A DNA stretch of 55,818 bases, taken from JALZAH01 sp051000755 (GTDB lineage Bacteria > Actinomycetota > Acidimicrobiia > Acidimicrobiales > Palsa-688). The translations under genes were made by a program, and so were the position numbers. How positions within the stretch are numbered: position 1 is the first letter of the stretch; every line of letters starts with the position of its first letter. This document shows positions 8,372 to 15,786 of the stretch, in pieces. Location of the stretch: contig JBPCNZ010000065.1 of the NCBI GenBank assembly GCA_051000755.1, positions 1 through 55,818 of the forward strand, given 5' to 3'. The notes beneath the pieces were generated by a model that was not told where the DNA came from, did not search any database, and saw nothing but the letters and a program-made list of their open reading frames with translations.

Positions 8372-9313
8372 TCAGGACCTCCCGTAGCGCTCCAGGACCC
8401 GGGTGGCAGCCCGGCTCCGCAGCACGGGATCGCCCTCGATGATCGTGGCGTAGGGTCCGGCCCGCAGCAGCACCCGCTCCAGCCACGCCCGTTGACCGGA
8501 GCGCAGGCGGACCCGCAGGCGTCCTCCGGGGCGCTCCTCGACACCTTCGTTGGGGTACTGCTCGGCGATCCAGTGGGCGGGCGGATCGAGATCCAACACG
8601 GTGACGGGGTCGCTCGAATCAGGGGCAAAGACGCGGTCGGCGGGCGCCGCAGAACCCGGGGCGTCGAATCGGCGGTCGGTCACGACGGCGGAGCTGATGC
8701 GGTCCACCCGGAACAGCCGCTCGGCCTCAGCCAGCTCGCACCAGCCATCGACGTACCACTGCCCGGCATGATTGAAGACTCGCCACGGGTGCACCACCCG
8801 CTCGCTGTGGCCGTCACGACCGAACGAGTAGTAGCTGATCTCCACCATGCGGTGCTGGTCCGTCCCCAGGCGGACGGCGTCGAGGACGGGCTGGTGGACC
8901 GCACCCAGGTCCACGTCGAAGGACTCGCCGGCACCGACGCCGAGAACCGTCTCGACCTTGCCCAGGGCCCGGGCCAGGGCGCCGTCGGGGTCGGCGCCGG
9001 GTACGGCGAGCAGGGCCGCCCCCGCAGCCACCAAGGCCAGTCCCTCCGGCGGGGTGAGCCTCAGTGGAGCGCGGAAGTAATCGGCGAAACGGATCCAGAC
9101 CCGACCGTCGGCCACGTCCACCTCGATCAGGGTGTCGGGTGTGAAGGGATGCACGCCGCAGAGGAACAGGAGATCCAGGTCGGCCAGCAGCTCCTGCTCG
9201 GCGATGCCGAAGCGCCGGCAGACCTCCTCGACCTCGGGACCGTCATGGGCGGCCACCCACGGCACGATGGCCAGGAGCCGCCCGAGGCGCTCCTGCGCGG
9301 TGGCCCGGTTCAC
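8372..9313 (-). CDS. pafC: WYL-domain transcriptional regulator PafC
   Basis: A 313-residue protein with an N-terminal winged-helix region (about 1-65) and a WYL domain, visible as GQWYVDGWCELAEAERLFRVDRI, plus a C-terminal WCX-like extension. In mycobacteria PafB and PafC act together as an activator of the LexA/RecA-independent DNA-damage response. GTG 9313 overlaps the pafB stop by 4 bp, indicating coupled translation. The order pafA-pafB-pafC makes the assignment secure. Confidence 0.88.
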   Translation of the reverse strand: MNRATAQERLGRLLAIVPWVAAHDGPEVEEVCRRFGIAEQELLADLDLLFLCGVHPFTPDTLIEVDVADGRVWIRFADYFRAPLRLTPPEGLALVAAGAALLAVPGADPDGALARALGKVETVLGVGAGESFDVDLGAVHQPVLDAVRLGTDQHRMVEISYYSFGRDGHSERVVHPWRVFNHAGQWYVDGWCELAEAERLFRVDRISSAVVTDRRFDAPGSAAPADRVFAPDSSDPVTVLDLDPPAHWIAEQYPNEGVEERPGGRLRVRLRSGQRAWLERVLLRAGPYATIIEGDPVLRSRAATRVLERYGRS

Positions 9314-10272
9314 CCGACCAACTCCGTCAGCCACGAAACGACGGCTTGCCTGACCGGAGGGGGGCTGAGCACCTCGGCGTGGTCGAGGAGGCCGAGCACG
9401 AAGGATCGCAACCCGTCGATGTTGGTCACCCCGAGGGCGAAGATGATCGAGCCATCGGCCCGGCCCTCCTCCACGGCCTCCGTCCCCACCTCGTCGATGA
9501 CCCAACGCGCCCAGGGGGCGTCGACGGCGATCCTCACCATCGTCTCGGCGCCGTCGCCGAGCCGCCAAGGAGCGGGAGGCGCCGTCGCCCTGGCCGCCGG
9601 ACGCTCGAAGGACCCAGCGGGCCCCGTCCCCTCGATGGCGCCGTCGACCCGGTCGAGGCGGAACAGGCGCTCCTCTCCCCGGTCGTGATCGAACCCGGAG
9701 AGATACCACTGCCCCTTGCGGTACGACAGCCTCCAGGGGTCGACCCTGCGGACCGCGCCGCGGTAGGCGAAGGTCACCGGGCGGCGCTCCGCCACGGCGG
9801 CGAACGCTGCCACCACCTGGTCACCACCGGAGAGAACGGCCACTCCCTCGGCCTGGGGGGTCGCGCCACCCTCGAGCCCGAGCGACGACGACGACGTGGC
9901 AGTGCCGGCCAACTTGCGCAGAGCGGTGGTGGTGGCGTCACGCCCCCACGCCCCCTCGACGGCGACCGCCGAGGCAGCCAGGCGCAGGGCGGCCAGCTCG
10001 TCGGCATCGAGGCCCGGATCGGCCAGCTCGTAGCGCTCGCGAGGAATGCGGTAGCCCACCTGAGCGTCCGGGCGCTCAGGGTCGAGTGGCTCGGTGACCA
10101 GAGGCATGCCCATCTGGCGCAGGACATCCTTGTCCCGTTCGAAGGTCCGCCGAAAGGCCTCGGCCTCACCGGTGTAGCCGCCGACGCGCCGGCGCAACTC
10201 GTCCCTGCTCAACGGCCGTTGGGCATCGAGCAGGGCGGCGACCAGGTTGACGAGCCGTTCCAGCCGGTCCAC
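9310..10272 (-). CDS. pafB: WYL-domain transcriptional regulator PafB
   Basis: A 320-residue paralogue of PafC. An N-terminal helix-turn-helix (about 1-70) begins MDRLERLVNLVAALLDAQ. The WYL core reads GQWYLSGFDHDRGEERLFRLDRV, and a WCX-like C-terminal domain follows. It starts at GTG 10272, sharing one base with the pafA stop, and overlaps pafC by 4 bp. PafB/PafC do not take part in pupylation itself; in mycobacteria they activate DNA-repair genes. Confidence 0.88.
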   Translation of the reverse strand: MDRLERLVNLVAALLDAQRPLSRDELRRRVGGYTGEAEAFRRTFERDKDVLRQMGMPLVTEPLDPERPDAQVGYRIPRERYELADPGLDADELAALRLAASAVAVEGAWGRDATTTALRKLAGTATSSSSLGLEGGATPQAEGVAVLSGGDQVVAAFAAVAERRPVTFAYRGAVRRVDPWRLSYRKGQWYLSGFDHDRGEERLFRLDRVDGAIEGTGPAGSFERPAARATAPPAPWRLGDGAETMVRIAVDAPWARWVIDEVGTEAVEEGRADGSIIFALGVTNIDGLRSFVLGLLDHAEVLSPPPVRQAVVSWLTELVG

Positions 10273-11630
10273 TACAGCGAGGCGATCAGCTTCTCCACCC
10301 GTTCGTCATGGGCTTTGAAGGGGTCCTTGCACAACACGGTCCGTTGGGCCTGGTCGTTCAGCTTGAGGTGGACCCAGTCCACGGTGAAGTCCCGCCGGCG
10401 CTCCTTGGCCCGGCGGATGAACTCGCCGCGAAGGCGGGCCCTGGTCGTCTGGGGCGGCTGGTCGACGGCGATCTCGATCTCGGTGTCGGTGCAGGTCCGC
10501 TCGACCAGGCATCGGTCCTGCATCTTGTAGAACAGGCCCCGGGTCCGGCTGACATCGTGGTACTGCAGGTCCATCAGGGCCACCTTGGGGTGGGTCAGGC
10601 CCACCCCTTCACGCTGGCGGAAGTGCTCGATCAGGCGGTGCTTGATGACCCAGTCACACTCCCGGTCCAACGACCACGGATCGCGCTCCAGGCCTGTGAG
10701 GCAGTGCTCCCACATGGCCAGGGCCCGGTCCTCGAGCGGGGAGAGGCCCTTGGTTTCCTGGTAGCGCTTGGCCCGGCTCAGGTACTCGCCCTGGATGTCG
10801 AGGGCGGACGCCTCCCGTCCGTTGGCCAGGCGCACCCGGCGCCGGCAGGTGGTGTCATGGCTGATCTCGCGGATGGCCCGGATCGGGTTCTCCAGGGTCA
10901 GGTCCCGCAGGACCACGGCGGGGTCCTCCAGCATGCGCAGGAGGATGCTCGTGGCTCCCACCTTGAGGAAGGTGGCGTACTCGCTCATGTTGGAGTCCCC
11001 CACGATCACATGGAGGCGCCGGAAGCGTTCGGCGTCGGCGTGGGGTTCGTCTCGGGTGTTGATGATCGGTCGGCTCCGGGTGGTGGCGGACGACACGCCC
11101 TCCCAGATGTGCTCGGCGCGCTGGCTGATGCAGTACGCCGCGCCGCGGGCGGTCTGCAGCACCTTGCCGGCCCCGGCGTAGATCTGGCGGGACACGAGGA
11201 AAGGGATCAGGATCTCGGCGTAGTGACTGAAGTCGTCCCGCCGGGATGTCAGGTAGTTCTCATGGCAGCCGTAGGAGTTGCCGGCAGTGTCGGTGTTGTT
11301 CTTGAACAGGAAGATCACCCCGCGGATGCCCTCCTCCCGGAGCCGGCTCTCGGCCGAGGCCACCAGGTTCTCGAGGATCCGCTCCCCCGCCTTGTCGTGG
11401 ACCACCAGGTCGGCGATGGAGTCGCACTCGGGCGTGGCGTACTCCGGGTGGCTGCCGACATCGAGGTAGAGCCGAGCGCCGTTCTCCAAGAACACGTTCG
11501 AGGATCGGCCCCAGCTGACCACCCGGCGAAACAGGTAGCGCGCCACCTCATCGGGGCTCAGGCGACGCTGACCCCGCAACGTGCAGGTGACCCCGTACTC
11601 GTTCTCCAACCCGAAGATTCGACGATCCAT
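10272..11630 (-). CDS. pafA: Pup-protein ligase PafA
   Basis: A 452-residue glutamine-synthetase-like ligase that joins the C-terminal Glu of Pup to substrate lysines using ATP. The start FGLENEYG (Glu9) and LDVGSHPEYATPEC (Asp57) match the metal-binding Glu and catalytic Asp known in mycobacterial PafA at the same residue numbers. The length is normal. Pup here already ends in Glu, so PafA could use it directly. pafA heads pafA-pafB-pafC, and the 170 bp upstream to the divergent DUF2007 gene must hold its promoter, though no clear -10 is seen. Confidence 0.96.
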   Translation of the reverse strand: MDRRIFGLENEYGVTCTLRGQRRLSPDEVARYLFRRVVSWGRSSNVFLENGARLYLDVGSHPEYATPECDSIADLVVHDKAGERILENLVASAESRLREEGIRGVIFLFKNNTDTAGNSYGCHENYLTSRRDDFSHYAEILIPFLVSRQIYAGAGKVLQTARGAAYCISQRAEHIWEGVSSATTRSRPIINTRDEPHADAERFRRLHVIVGDSNMSEYATFLKVGATSILLRMLEDPAVVLRDLTLENPIRAIREISHDTTCRRRVRLANGREASALDIQGEYLSRAKRYQETKGLSPLEDRALAMWEHCLTGLERDPWSLDRECDWVIKHRLIEHFRQREGVGLTHPKVALMDLQYHDVSRTRGLFYKMQDRCLVERTCTDTEIEIAVDQPPQTTRARLRGEFIRRAKERRRDFTVDWVHLKLNDQAQRTVLCKDPFKAHDERVEKLIASL

Positions 11631-11800
11631 GCGATCCCAAGGGAGTTGTCAGTCCGACCGGCTCTTGGCCGCCCTCGTCGGTCAACGGCACGCTACCCGG
11701 ATGCGGCACGCAGTCGGCGGTTCCCGCCCCGGCCGGCCCACGGCGGGTGAGGGCCGGCGAGGAGCCGTTCGGGCCGAGTTGGCGCTACCGTAACGACACG

Positions 11801-12169
11801 ATGTCTGCAGCCCGTATGTCGCCCGCGCCGCTGGTCCACGTGAGGACCGTCCCCACCACCTTCCATGCCCGCGTCATCGCCGCCCGCCTCGGGGCAGAAG
11901 GCATCCCTACCCAGCTGCGGGGGAACGTCGGTGGTCCCTATCCGATCGGCAACGTGTCGGTCTGGGTCACGGAGGCGGACGCCGACCTGGCCAGCGAGCT
12001 GCTCCTCGCCGACGAGATCGAGGCGGCCTTCGACGTCCATCCCGACGACATGGAGCCCAGCCCGTCGACCCGCCGAGTCCTGTTCGGCCTGACCCGCCGC
12101 CAGATCGTCGCCGGCCTGGCCCTGGTGGCCATGGGCGTCACCGTCTTCTGCTCACGTCTCAACATCTGA
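11801..12169 (+). CDS. DUF2007-like small protein with C-terminal membrane span
   Basis: A 122-residue protein. Residues about 9-70 resemble the ferredoxin-like DUF2007 fold (VRTVPTTFHARVIAARLGAEG, then VSVWVTEADADLASELL), a presumed signalling or ligand-binding module. A single membrane helix (VAGLALVAMGVTVF) lies near the C-terminus. The gene runs plus-strand between the two minus-strand halves of the proteasome locus. No Shine-Dalgarno is seen, and TACCGT lies 9 nt before the ATG. The fold is a resemblance judged by eye and the function is unknown. Confidence 0.65.
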   Translation: MSAARMSPAPLVHVRTVPTTFHARVIAARLGAEGIPTQLRGNVGGPYPIGNVSVWVTEADADLASELLLADEIEAAFDVHPDDMEPSPSTRRVLFGLTRRQIVAGLALVAMGVTVFCSRLNI

Positions 12170-12200
12170 GGACGACGCTCGGCTCGGTGCCGCTCGTCCT
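12169..12200. terminator. hairpin between converging DUF2007-like gene and prcA
   Basis: AGGACGA and TCGTCCT form a perfect 7-bp outer stem, with CGGC/GCCG pairing inside. It lies in the 64-bp gap between two converging genes, where a bidirectional terminator is expected. There is no long T-run on either side. Confidence 0.45.
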
Positions 12201-12233
12201 GGGGGGCGGCCGTAACGGGCGTGGCCCGAGCGC

Positions 12234-13061
12234 TCAGCTGGGCTCCGAGGCGCCGCCGGACTCCGACCCGTTCGCGTCTGGGGTCCCGCCGGCCTCCGAC
12301 GGCTTCCCAGTCGACGCGTCCCCGGCCTCCGCGGACCCGGCCTCCGCGGACCCGGCCTCCAACGCGGACCCGGAGTCCGGGGACGCGCCGGCCTCGGGCT
12401 CCCTTCCTGCGTCGGTCACCCGCCGGAAGGCCCGGTGCTCGGCGGCCCGGGTGAGCACCGCCACCTCGAGCTCGGCGACAGCCAGGGAACGTTCCGGTCC
12501 GGCCAGGGCGGCGGCCGCCAGCCGTAGAGCGGCGCCCAGGTCCAGGTCGCGGGCGTAGTCGGCGGTGAGACGGGTGGTGATGGCCTCTGCCTCGCCCCCC
12601 AGGACGGTGAAGTTCTCCTCGTCGACCACCGAGCCGTCGTAGAGGATGTGGAACAGCTGGTCGCCGGCGGGCGTCGAGCCCACCTCGGCCACCAGGATCT
12701 CGACCTCGAGGGGTTTCATCTCGTGGGTGAAGATGTTGCCCATGTACTGGGCGTAGAGGTTGGCCAGGGAACGGGCGTCCACGTCCTCCCGGCTGAACTG
12801 GTAACCCTTGACGTCGGCGTGCTGAACGCCAGCCCTGCGGAGTTGGTCGAACTCGTTGTAGCGACCGACCCCGGCGAAGGCGATCCGGTCGTAGATCTCG
12901 CTGACCTTGTGCAGGGAGCGGGAAGGGTTCTCGGCACAGATCACGATGCCCTCGGCGACGACCATGGCGACAAGGGGACGACCCCGGGCGATGTTCTTGC
13001 GGGCGAAGTCCGCCTTGTCCTTCATGAACTGCTCGGGAGCGACGTAGAAGGGCATGCTCAT
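12234..13061 (-). CDS. prcA: 20S proteasome alpha subunit PrcA
   Basis: A 275-residue alpha subunit that forms the outer heptameric rings and gates the 20S core. The N-terminus MSMPFYVAPEQFMKDKADFARKNIARG matches actinobacterial PrcA. The core ends near residue 220 and is followed by an unusually long tail of about 55 residues made of Ala, Gly, Ser and Glu with repeated AGSAE units. The ATG overlaps the prcB stop (ATGA), so alpha and beta are co-translated. An alternative ATG two codons later is possible. Confidence 0.95.
   Translation of the reverse strand: MSMPFYVAPEQFMKDKADFARKNIARGRPLVAMVVAEGIVICAENPSRSLHKVSEIYDRIAFAGVGRYNEFDQLRRAGVQHADVKGYQFSREDVDARSLANLYAQYMGNIFTHEMKPLEVEILVAEVGSTPAGDQLFHILYDGSVVDEENFTVLGGEAEAITTRLTADYARDLDLGAALRLAAAALAGPERSLAVAELEVAVLTRAAEHRAFRRVTDAGREPEAGASPDSGSALEAGSAEAGSAEAGDASTGKPSEAGGTPDANGSESGGASEPS
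12321..12368. repeat. 15-bp tandem repeat inside the prcA tail
   Basis: The unit CCCGGCCTCCGCGGA occurs twice in perfect tandem (12321-12350) and again in altered form up to 12368. Read on the minus strand it encodes the repeated AGSAE units of the PrcA C-terminus. Unit length is a multiple of three, so copy number can vary without a frameshift. Confidence 0.8.
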
Positions 13062-13903
13062 GGCGTGCCGTCCTCCCGGTCCCCGACCCCCGAAGCAGCG
13101 GCCCTGGCGCCCGGTTCGGCCAGGACGGCGACCACGGCGGCGAAACGCTCGGCGACCTCGGCTTCGGCCACCCGTTCGAAGCCGTCGGCGGTGATGGTGG
13201 CCACCGTCGGGAAGATGCCCCGGACCAGGTCCGGGCCCCCCGTGGCCGAGTCCTCGTCGGCGGCCTGCCACAAGGCTCGCACCGCCAGCTCGATGGTCGA
13301 GGCGCGGTCCAGATCGCGGCTCCAGCCCAGCTTGACCGTGGTCCTGGCGTCGCGACCGCCCGAACCATCGGCGTGGAAATCGGTCTCCTCGTAGCGACCA
13401 CCGGTCGGGTCGTAGGTGTAGATGCGGCCCACCCCCCGCCGCAGGTCGAACCCGGCGAAGAGGGGGACGACGACGAAGCCCTGCATGGCCATGCCCAGGT
13501 TGGAGCGGACCATCTGGGACAGCTGATTGGCCTTGCCCTCCAGGCTGAGGGCCGCCCCCTCGACCTTCTCGTAGTGCTCGAGTTGCAGCTGGAAGAGCTT
13601 GACCATCTCCATGGCCGGCCCCGCAGCACCGGCGATGGCCACGCCGCTGTGGCGGTCGGCCGGGTGCACCTTGTCCATCGTCCGGTGGGCGATCGACGAG
13701 CCGGCCGTGGCCCGACGGTCGCCGGCCATGACGACGCCGTCCGCATAGCGGACGGCGACGATGGTGGTGCTGTGTCGGATGTCGAAGGGCATCGCCGGGT
13801 TCGGTGAGGCCGCCGGACGATACGGCTCAGGACCCACCCGGCGGAGCACCTCGGTGAAGTCTGGGCCGGGGTCCTCGGTGGGACGGAACATCGGAAGGCT
13901 CAT
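13058..13903 (-). CDS. prcB: 20S proteasome beta subunit PrcB
   Basis: A 281-residue N-terminal-nucleophile hydrolase precursor. The propeptide is residues 1-45, and the mature enzyme should start at Thr46 in HSTTIVAVRYADGVVMAGDRR, whose Thr and later Lys/Asp form the peptidase site. The residue before the cleavage point is Ser, where proteasome beta subunits normally have Gly. GYAVAG-type core motifs such as AIAGAAGPAMEM are normal. It starts 25 bp after pup and overlaps prcA by 4 bp. TAGCGT lies 10 nt before the ATG and no Shine-Dalgarno is evident, so an internal promoter is possible. Confidence 0.95.
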   Translation of the reverse strand: MSLPMFRPTEDPGPDFTEVLRRVGPEPYRPAASPNPAMPFDIRHSTTIVAVRYADGVVMAGDRRATAGSSIAHRTMDKVHPADRHSGVAIAGAAGPAMEMVKLFQLQLEHYEKVEGAALSLEGKANQLSQMVRSNLGMAMQGFVVVPLFAGFDLRRGVGRIYTYDPTGGRYEETDFHADGSGGRDARTTVKLGWSRDLDRASTIELAVRALWQAADEDSATGGPDLVRGIFPTVATITADGFERVAEAEVAERFAAVVAVLAEPGARAAASGVGDREDGTP

Positions 13904-13928
13904 AGCGCCGAGCACGCTAGTGCCTGGT

Positions 13929-14123
13929 TCACTCACCACCCTTTTGCACGTAGGAACGGACGAACTCCTCAGCGTTCTCCTCGAGGACCTCGTCGATCTC
14001 GTCGAGGAGATCGTCGAGCTCCGCCTTGAGCTCCTCGCCTCGCTCGGAACGGGCGGGGACCTCTTCGACGGCCTCATCGGTGCGGGCGGGCGTCGGCTTC
14101 TTGATCTGTTCTCGTTCGGCCAT
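13929..14123 (-). CDS. pup: prokaryotic ubiquitin-like protein Pup
   Basis: A 64-residue, largely disordered, acidic modifier. The central helix region (GEELKAELDDLLDEIDEVLE) is the part that binds the Mpa coiled coil, and the protein ends VRSYVQKGGE. The last residue is Glu, so the ligation-ready form is encoded directly rather than made by deamidation of Gln. A Shine-Dalgarno-like AGAAGAGG lies 5-6 nt upstream of the ATG. It sits 16 bp after dop and 25 bp before prcB, the usual operon order. Confidence 0.97.
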   Translation of the reverse strand: MAEREQIKKPTPARTDEAVEEVPARSERGEELKAELDDLLDEIDEVLEENAEEFVRSYVQKGGE

Positions 14124-14139
14124 CGGTGCCTCTTCTCTC

Positions 14140-15639
14140 TTACGAGCCCAGACGCTCTACCAGCTCAGCGGGGCTGGCGACGCTGTTGAGCAATTGATCG
14201 ACGTGAGCTTTGGTGCCCTTGAGGGGTTCCATCATCGGGACCCGGCGCAGGGGATCGCCTCCGAGATCGAAGACCACGGAGTCCCAGTTGGCCGCCGCCA
14301 CCTGGGACGACCAGCGCTGCAGGCACTTCCCGCGGAAGTAGGCCCTGGTCGTCTCGGGCGGCTCGGTCACCGCCCGCTCCACCGCCGCCGGATCGAGCAG
14401 TGTCTCCATGCCCAGCCGGGCGTGGAGGGAGCGGGCGGGGCGGACATCGTGGTACTGCAGGTCCATGGCTGCCAATTTGGGGTCATTCCAACTCAGGTCG
14501 TGACGCTGACGATACCCGTCGATGACCCGGTACTTGGCCACCCAGTCGAGCTGGCCGGCCAAGGTCGTGGGATCCGACTCGAGCCCGGTCAGTATATGCT
14601 CCCACCGGGACAGGATGTCGCCGCCGATCTCGGGGCCACCGACGGCGTCGAGACCGCGCTCCTCGCCGTACTTGCGGGCCAGGTCGAGGTGCTCCCACTG
14701 CATCTCCAGGGCGGTCATGGACCGGCCGTCGGCCAGCTCGATGGGAGAGCCGAGGGTCAGGTCCCAGGACACGCGGCGCATGGCGGGCACCGCGGCCCGC
14801 AGGGACAGGCTGCGCTCCTGGCGATCGAACCAGTCGTCCTCGATCATGGCCAGGACCAGGGCGGTGGTGCCCACCTTCAAGAAGCCGGCCACCTCGGAGA
14901 GGTTGGCGTCGCCGACGATCACGTGCAGGCGCCGGTAGTGCTGGGCGTCGCAGTGGGGTTCGTCCCTGGTGTTGACGATCGGTCGCTTGAGGGTCGTCTC
15001 CAGTCCCACCTCCTCCTCGAAGAAGTCCGCCCGCTGCGTCAGCTGGAACGACACGTCGGGCTTGGGGCCGGTGGTGACCTCGCAGCCCACCTTGCCGGCG
15101 CCGGTGAAGATCTGCCGGGAAACGAAGTGGGGCATGATGTTGGCCACGATGCGCCCGAAGGGCACGGACCGGTCCATCAGGTAGTTTTCGTGGGTCCCGT
15201 ACGAGTTGCCCTTGCGGTCCGAGTTGTTCTTCAGGACCATCAGGCTCTGTCCGGAGGGCAACAGGCGGGAGGCGGCCTCCACGGAGCGGGCCAGGACGAC
15301 CTCCCCGGCCCGGTCGTGGAGGATGGCCTCATAGACGTTGGAGCACTCCGGGGTGGAGTACTCGGGGTGGGCATGGTCGACGTAGTAGCGGGCCCCGTTG
15401 GTGAGGACCGTGTTGACCAGGTGGGTCTCGACCTCGGGGGGCATCGACCCCTCCCGGGCGAAGCCGCGGGCGTCGTTACCCGGTGTCTCGTCCTCGAAGT
15501 CCCACCGCACCCGGCGGGAGAGCTCGGCGACGTAGGCGTTGATCAGCGTGGACGAGGCCGCGATGGGGTTGGGCTCCTCCGATCCCCGGATGATGATGCC
15601 GTACTCGGTCTCCAGACCCAGCACCTTCACGATGGCCAC
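14140..15639 (-). CDS. dop: depupylase / Pup deamidase Dop
   Basis: A 499-residue paralogue of PafA that hydrolyses the isopeptide bond between Pup and substrate and, where Pup ends in Gln, deamidates it. GLETEYG (Glu10) and YVDHAHPEYSTPEC (Asp88) supply the metal and catalytic residues. An insertion of about 20 residues near 46-65 (FEDETPGNDARGFAREG) corresponds to the Dop loop that separates Dop from PafA. It starts at GTG 15639 with no Shine-Dalgarno but a well-placed promoter. Since Pup ends in GGE, only the depupylase role is needed here. Confidence 0.96.
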   Translation of the reverse strand: MAIVKVLGLETEYGIIIRGSEEPNPIAASSTLINAYVAELSRRVRWDFEDETPGNDARGFAREGSMPPEVETHLVNTVLTNGARYYVDHAHPEYSTPECSNVYEAILHDRAGEVVLARSVEAASRLLPSGQSLMVLKNNSDRKGNSYGTHENYLMDRSVPFGRIVANIMPHFVSRQIFTGAGKVGCEVTTGPKPDVSFQLTQRADFFEEEVGLETTLKRPIVNTRDEPHCDAQHYRRLHVIVGDANLSEVAGFLKVGTTALVLAMIEDDWFDRQERSLSLRAAVPAMRRVSWDLTLGSPIELADGRSMTALEMQWEHLDLARKYGEERGLDAVGGPEIGGDILSRWEHILTGLESDPTTLAGQLDWVAKYRVIDGYRQRHDLSWNDPKLAAMDLQYHDVRPARSLHARLGMETLLDPAAVERAVTEPPETTRAYFRGKCLQRWSSQVAAANWDSVVFDLGGDPLRRVPMMEPLKGTKAHVDQLLNSVASPAELVERLGS

Positions 15640-15645
15640 AGGTCG

Positions 15646-15673
15646 ACGTTATCCGGTAGGAACCGTTGTGCAA
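15646..15673 (-). promoter_or_regulatory. promoter of dop-pup-prcB-prcA (leaderless)
   Basis: On the minus strand TTGCAC (15668-15673), a 16-bp spacer and TAACGT (15646-15651) precede the dop GTG by exactly 6 nt. Transcription would begin at or within a base or two of the start codon, which fits the missing Shine-Dalgarno. Both hexamers are read directly; activity is inferred. Confidence 0.55.
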
Positions 15674-15752
15674 GGTACCTATGGCCGGGGTCGAAAAATC
15701 GGTCACCGGCGGACAACCCCCGACAAGGGCGATACTCCGGCAAACCCCCTGC

Positions 15753-15774
15753 CCCGGGCCCCCACGGGCCCGGG
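15753..15774 (-). terminator. strong hairpin just after mpa
   Basis: CCCGGGCCC and GGGCCCGGG form a perfect 9-bp stem with the 4-nt loop CCAC, 13 bp beyond the mpa stop. Three T residues follow on the minus strand within a few bases (GGGGGTTTG). It probably ends or attenuates mpa transcripts before the dop promoter. Confidence 0.55.
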
Positions 15775-15786
15775 ATGAGGGTGGCC

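Noticed and set aside
11938..13746. A 602-codon minus-strand frame over prcA and prcB in another frame
   Set aside because: Arg/Pro/Ser-rich translation typical of a shifted frame. The true prcB and prcA frames have full proteasome signatures.
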